64,000 bases of DNA from Macrotis lagotis (taxonomy: Eukaryota > Chordata > Mammalia > Peramelemorphia > Peramelidae): the NCBI RefSeq assembly GCF_037893015.1, contig NC_133666.1, positions 659,750,008-659,814,007 of the forward strand. The letters run 5' to 3'. The first letter of the stretch is position 1. The number at the start of each line of letters is the position of its first letter. Shown here piece by piece: positions 10,844 to 22,180 of the stretch. Position numbers and translations under genes: made by a program. The notes under the pieces were generated by a model that worked only from the letters and a program-made list of their open reading frames with translations, ran no database searches and was not told the DNA's origin.

Positions 10844-10992
10844 CATGGAAAGATGTTAATGGAGAAATTCAAGTGGTTTAATTAAACAGGAGAAATGTAG
10901 GGTTTTTTTCATTTATTTGTTTATCCCTTTAGATTAGATTTTTCTTCTTTTGAGGTAAAAATGGATTTGAAGTCCAATGACCTTGATGTGAA
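10844..10992 (+). repeat. left arm of long inverted repeat
   Basis: Starts CATGGAAAGATGTTAATGG and ends near GACCTTGATGTGAA. Its reverse complement lies at 11912-12064. The outer 45 bp are identical; the rest differs by roughly a dozen substitutions and a few single-base gaps (about 90% by eye). Both arms contain GGTTTAATTAAAC (a 12-bp palindrome within it), a TTGTTTA forkhead-like word and AGGTCATTGG. No protein frame is kept. Confidence 0.9.
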
Positions 10993-11911
10993 CAAAGGCT
11001 CAGCGGGACTGAGCATGTTACTGGATTTCAGTTTTCCTTAGCAAGAAATGGGGAAGTTGAACTGCCTGTCCTGCCCCTCACCCCCTTTGGGTTCTTTTGA
11101 ATCAAAGCCACAATACCATTGACAAAGAGAACTCTTAGGTGAAGAAACTCTCACTATCAATACAGATCAGCCTCTGCTCTGCAAAATATAGTCTTATGGA
11201 TATTGCTGGAGCAACAAGAGTTTAAATGATTTGTCTTAAGATCTTACAGTCAAAAGGTTTGACAGGGGTTAGTGATACACACACACATGCACAAATGTGC
11301 ATATGTGTAAGTCTTTGTGATCTAAATACACAGATAGATGCATATATTCAGAATATTCTAAAAGGCTAAAGCTTTTAAACTTTGACATTGTATTAAAATT
11401 TGGGGGGCAAACTATCAGAATTTGGATGTCAAATTATCAGAATTAGGATACCTATGTGTGTATGAGTATTCACATCCATGTATATGTGTGCATCTGTACA
11501 TATAAATGCATGTGTGTAACTGGTACCACACATATTTTATTATTTTGGGGGGGTTATATGGTGTAACATAGTGATGCCCTACCTCTGAAATATGTCTGTA
11601 TGTGCAAAATGCACATAAGAAGAAATAGGTGTGCATGTAATATATGACAGAGAATACATAATTTGTAAGAAAGTCTCTAAGAGTCCTTCCACCTCTGTAA
11701 TTTTGCTTCACGAACAAGGAAATAGGATAGAGTGATTAATTTTTTTGATTAATTAATTCCAAAGGCAAATCAATTTAGATTATGGTGTGGTATTTTCATT
11801 ACTGTTCCTCAAAGGATCCCACTGGTGTACTTTCCATTAAGTCAGATTTATATTCTTTTTAATCAAAGTATTTACTAACAGCAGAGCAAAAAAAAGTAGT
11901 TATCAAAACCA
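10993..11911. other. spacer between inverted-repeat arms
   Basis: 919 bp with a decayed minus-strand MIR-like SINE near 11090-11290 and TG/TA-rich sequence near 11270-11530. No transposase-like frame is visible; the 100-residue minus frame at 11415-11717 is Tyr/His-rich and comes from the alternating purine-pyrimidine tract. Confidence 0.6.
11090..11290 (-). repeat. MIR-like SINE, decayed
   Basis: ACTCTTAGGTGAAGAAACTC, CAATACAGATCAGCC and ATGATTTGTCTTAAGATC occur in the order of a minus-strand mammalian tRNA-SINE with this tail. Confidence 0.5.
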
Positions 11912-12064
11912 TTCACACCCAGGTCATTGGACTTCAAATCCATTTTTAACCTCAAAAAAAGAAAAATATAATCTAAAGGGGGTAAACAAACAAGTAAAAA
12001 AAAACCCCTGCATTTTTCATGTTTAATTAAACCACTTGAATTTCTCCATTAACATCTTTCCATG
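11912..12064 (-). repeat. right arm of long inverted repeat
   Basis: Reverse complement of 10844-10992. It contains CCCAGGTCATTGGAC, GGTAAACAAACAAG (a forkhead-type GTAAACAAA) and TTTAATTAAACCAC, ending at CATCTTTCCATG. No clear target duplication flanks the pair. Confidence 0.9.
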
Positions 12065-12264
12065 TATGGGCACACAATATATACATAGAATCTATAGGGA
12101 GAACAAAAACAGATTTGAAGTACCAAGGCAGTGGTGCACCCAGGTAGAGAATATAAGAGACAAAGGCAAATCATTAAATTTGTAAATGGCACAAAACTGA
12201 AGTGCTAGTTCACATGTTGCCTATCTAAAACAAGGTCCAAACCAATCTCATCATGGACTAGATG

Positions 12265-12410
12265 GACTCAGAAGCTTGGATTCAAGCCCTGCTTCTGTCA
12301 CTCTCGGACTCAGTGACATTTAACTTTTCTGAGACTCATTTTCCTTAACTGTAAAATGACAGCTAGTTGGGCTCTGTATTTCCTTCCAGCTCTAGAATTA
12401 TGATCCTAAG
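12265..12410 (+). repeat. MIR
   Basis: GCTTCTGTCACTCTCGG, CTGAGACTCATTTTCC, TTAACTGTAAAATGAC and TTCCAGCTCTAGAATTATG give the typical MIR order. Confidence 0.75.
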
Positions 12411-12511
12411 TTGAAATATCACAGGAGAAATATAGAGTTATCCATAAGTTCCAAAATAAATAAGGGGCAAAGATGGTTATTCAATACTGAATGTGAAAAG
12501 AAAATCATCCT

Positions 12512-12665
12512 GGCAAGCAAGCTGGCAGAGTGGATAGAGCTAGGTCTGGAGTTAAAAAGAACTGAGTTTGAATCTAGCCTCAGACATATACCAGCTGGGT
12601 GACCCTAGGCAAGTCAATTTGCCTCTGTTTTCTCCAAAGCAATACGGACATAATAATGGAAGAGT
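12512..12665 (+). repeat. older tRNA-headed SINE
   Basis: CTGGCAGAGTGGATAGAGC head, GTTTGAATCTAGCCTCAG, GGGTGACCCTAGGCAAG. MIR-like 3' half. Confidence 0.7.
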
Positions 12666-12799
12666 TTTTGTGAAGATTAAGTCAGATAATGTTAATATAG
12701 TATAATAATACCTGGCACATAAATACTTACTGTTTTTCTTTCTTTCCATCTTAATCTGAATTATAGTGAATTATAGAAGCCAAAAAAAATCTTCCTATG

Positions 12800-12960
12800 A
12801 TCTCTGACTAAAGTTCTGGGCATTCTGCCGAACTCATTTCACAAACCTTCTTGAGAGCGGTGCTCAATTGTGCTGCCACAGGACTTGAAGTACAGTGTTA
12901 ACAAACTAGTTTGGCTTCAGAGAATGGTCACCAAGATGATAAGGAGACCAGAAACTGTTC
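12800..12960 (+). repeat. CR1/L3 LINE fragment
   Basis: CAGAGAATGGTCACCAAGAT and GATAAGGAGACCAGAAAC resemble the CR1/L3 ORF segment 'gaccaggatgatgaagggtctggaaacc'. Confidence 0.5.
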
Positions 12961-12977
12961 CAGAATTCATTTCCTTG

Positions 12978-13135
12978 TGGGGGGGTGGCTAGGTGCCACA
13001 GTGCATGGAGCCCGGGCCCTGGAGTCAGGAGTACTTGAGTTCAAATCCGGCTTCAGATACTTACTAATTACCTAGCTGTGTGGTCTTGGGCAAGCCGCTT
13101 AACCCCATTTGCCTTGCAAAAACCTAAAAAAAAAT
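12978..13135 (+). mobile_element. tRNA-derived SINE (WSINE1-like)
   Basis: GTGGCTAGGTGCCACAGTG head, TACTAATTACCTAGCTGTG middle, GCCTTGCAAAAACC and A9 tail. Confidence 0.9.
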
Positions 13136-13964
13136 TATTTCCTTGAGCATATGTTATGCAAGTCACCATGGGGATACAAAGAAACTTATCATTTAATACA
13201 ACATATTCCCAGGTAAATAAATATGTTTATTTGAGGATAAAGTAAATCAATTGGAAGGAGTGGGTTTTGGGGGGGAAGGGGAGGGAGAGTAGAATCACAG
13301 AAATTTTCATAAGCAAGGAAGCAACTGTGCTGAGCCTTGAAAAAATATTTTTTTCCAAGAGGAGAAGCAGAGACCGAGCCCCATTCCCAGCATCCACCCT
13401 CCCACAAAGAGAAAATGCTTAAAGGCAGAAAACTAGATCTGTGATTTCATTGGTTTAGGGAATACCTGAAGGAGGAAAGTACCTCTACCAATCTGGGTCT
13501 CCAATAGGTTGTGACAGAGACCTAAGAGAAAGTAACCACAACAATGAGGCCATGGTATCATTGGAGTATCTTTACATTCCCATTGTCATTTGTGATCATG
13601 TATTCCATATAAGTCTCCTTGGCCTTTGGATTCCAAGTAAGAGAAAATGTGCCTGAATTTCACATGTGTGAATGAATTGTCATCTCCAGTTGCTAGAAGA
13701 TGTAATCATTAAGTAAATTATTTTCGTATAATGAAAATTGTCATCAAGGGAAACTAACCTTATGCACAGAACCTAGTTAACTTCCTAATAGATCTCTTTG
13801 TATATGAATATTAATTAGCTCAAGTTATGAATGATGAAATAAAAATCACAAGATGAGCACTAATCAAAAGAATTTACTAAGTGAGGGGGAGGATAGAACC
13901 ATTAGTCTGAGATTCATTTTCTTAAACTGAAAAATGGAAGGACTGGAAAAGATTATCACTGAAT
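13136..13964. other. non-coding sequence with a possible regulatory stretch
   Basis: 13240-13290 is G/A-rich. 13620-13880 is repeat-free and contains TAATCATTAAGTAAATTA, ATATTAATTAGCTC and TATGAATGATGAAAT words, weakly suggestive of a conserved element. No gene was seen. Confidence 0.3.
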
Positions 13965-16592
13965 CATTTTCTCTTTTTCCAATTTTAAATATTTTATTTA
14001 GGTTTGAGTTTCTGTTCTCTCTCCCTTCATTCCCTCATCCCTCCCTGAGAGGGCAAGTAATCAGATATAGGTTATACAAATGAAAATTTGTGCAAAACAC
14101 TCCCTTATGAGTCATTTTGTACAAGAAGACAAATAAAGAAATGAAAAAAGAAAATGAAAAGTAACACGCTTGAGTCTGTATTCATTCAATATTGGTTCTT
14201 TCTCTGGTTGTGGATGGTATAATTAATCATTAGTCTTGGATAATTGCATTGCTGAGGATAGGTAAGTCATTAACCAAATAATACTGTAGCATTCTCCTGG
14301 TTCTGTTCACTTCACATGAATCAGTTCATGTAAATCTTTTCAGGTTTTATAACAAAATAATATTCCATCACAATCATATAGTACAGCTTGTTTAGTCATT
14401 TCCCAATTGATGGTCATCCCTTTGAACTCTAATCCTGAGCCAGCACAAAAAAAAAAGCTTCTATAAATATTTTTGTACAAATATTTTTATATGTTTTAGG
14501 GATCTGGACCTAGCAGAGGTATTGTTGGATTAAAGGATATAAAGAGTTTAGAGCCTTTGGGGCATAGTTTCAAATTGATTTTTTTTCAGAATTATTGGAT
14601 CATTTGACAACTCCATTAGTGTCCCAGTTTTCCCACAATTCCTCCAACAGTTAACACTTTTGACAAATTAGCCAATCTGATAAGTGTGAAGTGATACCTC
14701 AAAATTATTTTAACTCATATCTCTCTGATCAATAGTAAACTATTGCATTTTTTCATATGACCACAGATAGATTTAATCTCTTCAAGTGAAAATTCCCTGT
14801 TTATATCCTTTGATCACTTTTCAATTAACAAATGACTTGTATTTTTTTACAAATTTGACTCTTTTTCTCTATAAGTTTGAAAAATAGGGCCTTTATTAGA
14901 GGTATTGTTATAAATTTTTTCCCAGTTTTCTGCTTTTCTTATCATTTTGGTTGCTTTAGTTTTGCTTGTGCAAAATCTTTTCAATTTTATACAATCAAAA
15001 TGATCTATTTTATGTTTTGTAATACTCTTTATATCATCTTTGGTGCTAAATTCTTTTCTTATCCATAAATCTGACAAATAAAATATTCCATACTTTCTTA
15101 ATTAGCTTATGGTGTTACCCTTTTAAGTTTGAATTGTGAATCTATTTTGACTTTATCTTAGTATATGCTTTGAGATGTGATCTATACCTAGTTTCTTACA
15201 TAATATTTTCTAGCTTTCCCAACAGTTTTTGTCAAATAATAAGTTTTTGGTCCCAAAGCTTGGATCTTTGGGTTTATCTGTACTAGGTAAGTATTGTCAT
15301 TTACTATAATGTAATTTGTACCTAATCTATTCCACTGATCCCCAACTCTATTTCTTATCTGTCCCTAACAAGTCTGATGATTATTGCTTTATAATAATTT
15401 TGAGTTCTGATATTGCTCCTTCTTTTATATTTTTAAAATCAATTCCCTTGATATTCTTGATGGTTTTTCTTATAAATGAATTTTGTTGCTATTTTTCTAA
15501 TCCTATAAAGTAATTTTTTGATAGTTTAATGAACATGGCACTAAATAAGTAAATTACCCTAGGCAGAATTGTCATTTTTATTATTTTGACTTGTTCTAGA
15601 CATGAGCAATTAATAGATTCACAATTATTTATATCTGACTTCATTTGTGTGAAATGTTTTGTAATTGTTTTCATATAGTTCCTGGTTTTGTTTTGGCAGG
15701 TACATGCCCAAGTATGTTATATTGTTCACAATCATTTTAAATGGAATTTTTCTTTCTACTCTTGCCACTGGATTTTTTTGGTAATATAAGAAAATACTGA
15801 TGATTTATGTGGGTTTATCTTATATCCTATAACTTAAGTTGTTAATTATTTCAAATAATTTTTAGTTGATGCTCTAGAGTTCTCTAAATTTACCATCATA
15901 ACATCTGCAAAAACCGATAGCACTATTTCTTCATTACCTGTTCTATTTTTTTTATTTCTTTTTCTTTTCTTATTCCTTCCATTTTTATGGGAGAATTTAT
16001 CCCTTTCACTTTCACAGTTACCATAACTAGCTGTGGATTTTCCTCCATTCTATTCTTTCTCCTATTTATTGTCTCTCTCCTTTACCCCCCTTTCTACTTT
16101 ACCATTGCTTTGCTTCTGAATGCCACCTTACCTGATCGGCCCTCCCTTCTATCAATCAACACCCATCTACCCCGTTTATTTAATCTTCTCCTTTCTTACT
16201 TTCCTGTTGAGTAATATATATTTCTATATTCAACAGATTGGGATTTTTAATTTGATATTTTTCTATTTTTTTCTGGTTGCTCAATATATTGACCTGTTTT
16301 TCTCTATTTCATTGATATGAGCAATTACTGATATGATTCCCCTCTTTGGCAGCATCTTATATTTTTGGCATATTGTCTCATTGTTTTCATTTTTAATGAA
16401 ACTGTTATTTCTTTCTTATTTGTTTTTTATCCCATTTGTTTTAGATTCAAGTATTTAATTTACAGTTAAATTTTAATTCCTCTTTCTATTGTCCATTATT
16501 GAATGTAATCATATTAATTTATAATTTAAAAAAAGGATATGTTTACAATTTCTGTGTTTCTACATTTGTGTGTGAGGTTTTATATTCTAATA

Positions 16593-16772
16593 CATGGCTG
16601 TCCAAAATGAGGTCCATGGGCTGCAGTGTGATTTTTTTGCAGCCCCCTGTGGGTTTGCTAAATGCTTTAGTAAATGAAGCCAAGCTACTGCAGAGCTCTC
16701 ACTAAAATGGCAAGTCAAATATATTGTCTATTGTTTCAAAAAAACCTTTTAAAATAAGGTTGGTCAGTCCCA
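16593..16772 (+). mobile_element. short hAT-like non-autonomous DNA transposon (MITE), copy 1
   Basis: A 180-bp insert in L1 with perfect 8-bp target duplication TTCTAATA (16585-16592 and 16773-16780). Ends are CATGGCTGTCCAAAATG and, reversed, TGGGACTGACCAACCTT. A homologous copy in reverse sense lies at 38945-39118. Eight-bp duplications and CA(G)-type ends with GGCTxTCCAA are typical of hAT elements. No transposase. Confidence 0.8.
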
Positions 16773-17591
16773 TTCTAATACATAGTGAATTTTTGTGTAG
16801 ATACATGTACTGCTGATAAAAAAAAGTATATTTCCTTCTTTCTCCTTTAATTTTCTCCAGAGAGATTCCATATCTAATTTTTCTAAATTTTATTCATCTC
16901 CTTAACTTCTTTTTTTTGGCTTATTTTTTGTTTATATTTATCTAGATCTGTGAGAGGAACATTGAGATACCTCTGTAGTATCATTATATTAGTTATTTCT
17001 TCTTGCAACTCATTTAACCTTTTCAAAAAATAGATGCTATTCAATTTAGTTCATATATGTTTAGTATTGATAAGACTTCATTGCCTATGGCACCTTTCAG
17101 CAAGATATAGTTTCCTTCTTCATCTAGTCTAATGAAATCTATTTTTGCTTATTCCTTATCAAAGATCATGATTTCTATCTCCATTTTCTTTGCTTCAAAT
17201 GAAATATAATAAATTCTCCTCTAGTCCTATACCTTTACCCTGTGTGTGTATGTGTTTCTCTGCTTCATATGGTTTTCTTATTTATAAAAATAAATTGAAG
17301 ATTCCAATTTTTAGCCTATTTTATGGGTAAGTTCATCCTATTCACATTTATAGTTATGCTAACTAACTGTGTTTCCCTCCATGTTAATTTTTGTCTTTTA
17401 TCATCTCTCTTATCCCTCACCCTTTTTCTCTCACAAGTGTTTTACTTCTGACCACTATCTTCCCCAATGAACCCTCTCTTTTTATCAATTCCTCCTCCCC
17501 TTCTATTATCCCCATCCTTTTTTGCTTCCATATAGGGTAAAATAGATTTCTATACCCAACTAAGTGAATATGTTACTACTTTGAGCAATTT

Positions 17592-17745
17592 TTTTATTTT
17601 TTTTTTTGTTTGTTTTTGCAAGGCAATGAGATTAAGTGACTTGCCCCAGGGTCACAGAGCTAGGCAATTATAAAATATCTGAGTTCAGATTTGAACCCAT
17701 GTCCTCCTGGGCTGGTACTCTGTCCATTAACGCCACCTAGCAAAT
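17592..17745 (-). mobile_element. tRNA-derived SINE (WSINE1-like)
   Basis: T-run, TTTTTGCAAGGCAATGAG, GACTTGCCCCAGGGTC, ending ACGCCACCTAGC. Inserted at the boundary between two L1 parts. Confidence 0.85.
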
Positions 17746-17749
17746 TTAA

Positions 17750-18236
17750 TGCTATTTTATTTTATTTTTTCAATTACATGTAAAAAAGTTTTCAACATTC
17801 ATTTTTGTAAGCTTTTAAGTTCTTCATTTTTCTATACCTCTCCCTTTTCTCCCTTCCCTGTGACAGAGAGTAATCTGATATAATAGGTTATACATGTATA
17901 ACCATGTTCAATGTATTTCCGTATTAATCATGTTGTGAAATAAGAATCAGGACTAGGGAGGGAAAAACATTAAAAATTTTTAGAAAATACAAATAGTATG
18001 CTCTGGTCTGCATTCAGATTCCATAGTTTTTTCCTCTGGCTATGTATGGCATTTTCCAACACAAGTCTTTTACAATTGTGCTTGATCGCTGAACTGCTTC
18101 AAGGTGCTAAGTCCATCATAGTTGCCCATCAGACAAGGTTACTGTTAATGTGTATAATGTCCTCCTAGTTCTCCTCATTTCACTCTGCATCAATTCATGC
18201 AACTCTTTCCAGGCTTTTCTGAAGTCCAACTGAATG
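17750..18236 (-). mobile_element. 5'-truncated L1 3' end nested in the larger L1
   Basis: CAATTACATGTAAAAAAG starts the reversed 3' end; GTTATACATGTATAACC and TCTGCATTCAGATTCC follow, then the ORF2 end (TTTCACTCTGCATCAATTC). The older L1 resumes at about 18240 with ORF1-side sequence. Confidence 0.75.
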
Positions 18237-18442
18237 AGTCAATTTTGAAGAGAGTAAGGTTTAAGTTTTACCCATCACTATCTCCCCCATCTTCCCTACC
18301 ATTAGAATAGTTCTTCATGCCTCTATAATATGGGATAATTTAATCCATTAAAGCTCCTTTTTTTCCCAGTGCAGTTTTCTTTCTCACTTCCTTTTGGTTT
18401 TGTTATATCATTCCACTAAACATATCTTATATTCAATCCCTT

Positions 18443-18502
18443 TGTGTGTGTGTGTGTGTATATATATATACATATATATATATATATGTATATATATATA
18501 TT
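18443..18502. repeat. GT/TA compound microsatellite
   Basis: A TGTGTG run passes into alternating TA with CATATATA interruptions. Confidence 0.95.
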
Positions 18503-19714
18503 CCTTCTAATTGCTCTTATACTAATAAAGTTGATAAGTTACATATATTATTTTGCCATATAAAAATAAAAAAAGGTTTTTTTTACATTTTTATTCTTTC
18601 TTGAGTCTTGTATTTGGAGGTCTTTTTTTTTTATTCAGTTCTGGTATTTTCATCAGGCATGCTTGAAAGTCCTCTACTTCATTGGACTTTCACTATTTTT
18701 CTCTGAAGGCTTACAATTCTTGCTGAAATTCTTATGATTCTTGGTTGCAAAACTAGTTCTTTTGCCCTCCAGAATATCACATTCCAAGTTCTCCAGTTCT
18801 TTAATGTGGCAGCAGCCAAACCCTGTGTAATCCTTACTATAGCCTCATAATACCTGAATTGTTTCTTTCTGGCTGTTTGTAATACTTTCTCCTTAATCTG
18901 AGAGATCTGGAATTTGTCTCTTATTTCTAGTTTTCATTTTGGGATCTCTTTCAGGCAATGATCATAGAGTCCTTTCAATTTCTATTTGATGCTTTTATGT
19001 CACTTGGGCTCTTGTCCTGTCCTATCTACCCCAAGGGATGGGGGGGTTGCTATGAAAACAGTGTGTCTTTGCTAGTAGACCCCAGGGGCAGGGTCTCTCT
19101 GTTGGCCAGCCCCAGGGTAGAACTTTACTTTGGTCAGAAATGGGGTCCCATTCTCACTGAGAGCTTGTTCTGGAACTGGAGTCCCTGGGGGTGTGACCTT
19201 GCTATGCTATGCAAACTGCTAACTTGCCTAGAGGGTTACTGGCTAGCAGAGGATCAAATCCTGATGATGGAGTGCCTAGGCTTGGAGATTCACTGCTTCC
19301 CTTCTATTCCAGTGAGACAGACATTTCCTGCTGGCTTGGTAAGCTGTTTGACTATTCCTAGATAAATTCTTAGGTGGAGTTCTAGATGTTTGGAGGGGAA
19401 TTTGGAAGAGTTTCAGAAGGCTCCTTCCTCATTCTGCCATCTTGCCTTTGCAAGTCTGGGTCATTTGCAACACTAAAATCTTTTGATCCTATCTAAAATC
19501 TAATCTAAGACTTTGATTTGGAGATTTTAAGAAATGGAAATGCTAAAAAAGGAAATTTTAAATTCAATTCTTCCTGAATAGAGATTTGTCAATTCCAGGT
19601 AATCAGAGAAAGTGATGACTTGAAGAAGCTTTGTGATCCTATATAAGGTTCTTTACCTATCTGAACCTATTTCCTGCTCCATAAAATGGACATTATAAGA
19701 CTTACACTGACTCT

Positions 19715-20045
19715 GAACTTCTTTTTTGTTCTTGTTTTCTTCCATTAGACTATAAGCTTCTTTTTTGTTGGGTTTTTTGTTGTTGTTGTTGCTTTTTAGG
19801 TTTTTGCAAGGCAATGGGGTTAAGTGGCTTGCCCAAGGCCACACAGCTAGGTCATTATTAAGTGTGGGAGACTGGATTTGAACCCAGGTACTCCTGACTC
19901 CAAAGCAGGTGCTTTATCCACTACGCCACCTAGCCGCCCCAAGACTATGGGCTTCTTGAGGGCAGGGATTGTCTTTCTTTTTTGTATGAATTTGCATCCT
20001 CAATACTTAGCACAGTGACTGCCACAAAGCAGGCATGACTGATAT
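19715..20045 (+). mobile_element. L2 LINE 3' end split by a SINE
   Basis: After the SINE, GGGCTTCTTGAGGGCAGGG and CTTAGCACAGTGACTGCC follow the L2 3' end order. Before it, TTAGACTATAAGCTTC is the same region, duplicated by the SINE insertion. Confidence 0.7.
19757..19939 (-). mobile_element. tRNA-derived SINE (WSINE1-like) inside L2
   Basis: Reversed A-tail (GTTGTTGTTG, GGTTTTTGCAAGGCAATGG) to CACCTAGCCGCCCC. Flanked by AGACTATAAGCTTCTT and AGACTATGGGCTTCTT, an imperfect 16-bp target duplication. Confidence 0.9.
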
Positions 20046-20474
20046 TATATGGTATAGAAATATATCATTATTTTATAAAGTTTTTTTAGCTGAAAATAAT
20101 AATAATGATACAAATTAGTAGGCAGTTCAAATAATGAACTCAGAAAGTCCTAGCTGGGTTCTCTAGTGGTAAAGAATAACTGCTCCCAAGTTCTAGCTGT
20201 GTTCTGAGTTCCCAGTCCTAAAAATATAGCTTGCAAGTCCCCAGCAATATGTTCACAGTCAATAGTCAGTCAAAGGACATTATCAGTTAGCTCAACACAA
20301 CTGAGATTTGAATTCAGATCCTTTAACTTTAGTTCTCTTTCCTGTCTAATGCGTCATGGAGCTACTCTAATTTTGCTCTATATTGACTACTTCTCACATA
20401 TCTTTATGAGAATCATTCATTATTCTTTATTTGAGAGATATCTTATATATCACTTAAATTCAGCCCTTCAGAAA
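20046..20474. other. mostly unassigned, with decayed MIR
   Basis: 20230-20360 contains GAGATTTGAATTCAGATCC, as in a minus-strand MIR. The rest is unrecognised. Confidence 0.35.
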
Positions 20475-20995
20475 TATGCTGTGACTTCTTCAGGAAGGAG
20501 AAAAGAACAGGGGAAGGATGGGAATAGAAGAGAGGAAGGAAGGGAGAGGAGAAAATTGTAAGAAAGTCATGGAAGGGAAGAGAGGAAAAGAGAGAGAACA
20601 AGAAAAAAGAGGAAGGGAAAATGCAAGTGTGCTAAGAAAACAGGAGGGGAGGGAAATGAGGTAAAATGGGAAAAGAAGGGGAAATGGGGAAGAGAAAAAA
20701 TAGAAAAGGATGAGGATAGAGAGAATAAAGGAGAAAAAGATGAAGAAATGAGGGGGAAAGAGGGGGAAATGGCTAGATGTAGGATAAGGAAATAAAAGAG
20801 GGATGAAGGATCAAGAAGGAAAGAATGGAAAGAAACAAGCAGAGAGAGGGAGAAAGTAAAGGAAGAAAAGAAGAGAGACAGAGAAAGAGACAGAGAGAGT
20901 ATGAGAGAGAAGGAGAGAAAGAGAGGAGAGAGAAAATTGGAGGAAAGAGTGATAGAAGGAAAGAAAATGTGAAAGAGGGAGAGAGATTCAAAATT
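20475..20995 (+). repeat. purine-rich (GA/GGAA) tract
   Basis: About 520 bp in which almost every base on the plus strand is A or G, with irregular GAGAGA, GGGGAAA and AAGGAAAGG words. The Ser/Phe/Leu-rich minus frame at 20567-21052 is its translation and is not a gene. Confidence 0.9.
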
Positions 20996-21549
20996 TAAAC
21001 TGTTGCAAGTTATAAATTTTGTGTTCTCAGGTTCTCTTACAAAAGCACCCATACTGGAAATAGAGGCTTCTATTCTTCCTCATTCTCTGGGCAAAAGCTT
21101 AACTTTCTCATTAGAGACTATTGTCTTTACTTGGGGACACCTAATTTCATTTTCTGTGCATGGATAATCCTTGAGCTCTTTTTCCGTAAAGAGATAATGC
21201 CCCCTGCTGACCTCTGCTTCCTAGGGCAAAGGCTCCTTCCTGTTTTTAGAAGGACCTCTTTATCAGTTGCTCTTTGGAATGAGGAGATAACTTTTTCTAA
21301 TTCATCTTTACTGCAGTTTTCTCCAACTATACAGCTAGGCAACCTTAGGTAAGTCATTTCCCCTCTTTCAACTCTATTTTTCTGTAAAATGAAAGTATTT
21401 TATTAGATGGCCTCAAACACAAATCTCTTCCAGCTCTGATTTTCTGTCTTCTTGAAACCCATCTTCTCTTCAGAGTTCTTCCTTTCTTCTGATCTGTTCC
21501 TGATAATCATGTCTCCATTCTTAAATATGGTCTTCTATTCTTCCCAAGT
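20996..21549. other. unassigned, with a MIR-like piece
   Basis: 21330-21440 (ACAGCTAGGCAACCTTAGG, TTTTTCTGTAAAATG, CTTCCAGCTCTGATTTTC) resembles a MIR end. No gene. Confidence 0.4.
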
Positions 21550-22180
21550 TTGGGGAAGGATATTATAAAACTAGAGAGAATCTAAAGGAGCATTAAAGGA
21601 TGGTGAAAGAACTGAATTGCAAGGAATTTGAGGATCCACACTACATTGTTCAACTGGGAGATGCTCAACTGGGAACAGAAACGATTGACAAGGAAGAGAG
21701 GTGGGAGATATGTGGCAGTAATAATAGTAGAAACATTTAAGGCTTGCAAATCACTTTGAATTTATTAACATATTTAGTTTTCCAAACAATCCTATGAGAT
21801 AGGTTCGGATAATAATCTGTTTTACAGAGGAAGCAAATGTTTAGGGAAGGTAAATGAATTGGCTAATGTGACACAACTATCTAGTGTCTGACACAAGATT
21901 CAAATTCAAGTCTTCTTAACTCAAGGCCCATCACTATCCATTGTCTAACTACCCTTTTCCCTGTTAAATAGAACTATGCAAAATGGCAGGTGCTGCCTTT
22001 AAAAAATAGTGAGTAAGCAACTCACACTCCCATTCTCAGCTCCATTGCCCATCACTGGTGCTCTTTTAGAAAAATCTAGGAGACTACTTCTCTGGGATGC
22101 TTGGAGGTGGAATTTCTGATCTGGTGTGGATTAGATGAGTGAACCATGAGGTTCCTTTCTACCTCCATGATTCTGTGAAA
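21550..22180 (+). mobile_element. CR1/L3 LINE 3' region with inserted MIR
   Basis: AAACTAGAGAGAATCTAAAGG and, after the MIR, TGGATTAGATGAGTGAACC, CTTTCTACCTCCATGATTC resemble the CR1/L3 terminal order 'gactagatggcc..ttccaactctgagattct'. Confidence 0.5.
21735..21960 (-). repeat. MIR
   Basis: CAATCCTATGAGATAGG, TTTACAGAGGAAGCAAATG, AAATTCAAGTCTTCTTAACTC in minus-strand MIR order. Confidence 0.7.

Larger units (their letters stand above)
13965..19455 (-). mobile_element. near full-length L1 LINE complex, decayed and multiply interrupted
   Basis: On the minus strand the order from 19455 down is: 5' UTR start (AAGATGGCAGAATGAGG) and UTR to about 18960; ORF1 about 18960-18600; inter-ORF and ORF2 N-terminal region about 17560-17050; ORF2 middle; ORF2 C-terminal part with KEFSTKDDIKSITKHKIDHF at 14847-15077; 3' UTR about 14560-13965. 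Insertions: a hAT-like element (16593-16772), a SINE (17592-17745) and a second L1 3' end (17750-18236). The segment 15985-16235 repeats the ORF2-start/inter-ORF segment 17310-17570, so two L1 insertions may be merged here. ORFs are shredded by stops and frameshifts. Confidence 0.75.

Noticed and set aside
18958-19365. 135-residue plus-strand frame
   Set aside because: Antisense to the GC-richer L1 5' UTR; no domain.
20567-21052. 161-residue Ser/Phe/Leu-rich minus frame
   Set aside because: Read through the purine-rich tract; low complexity only.
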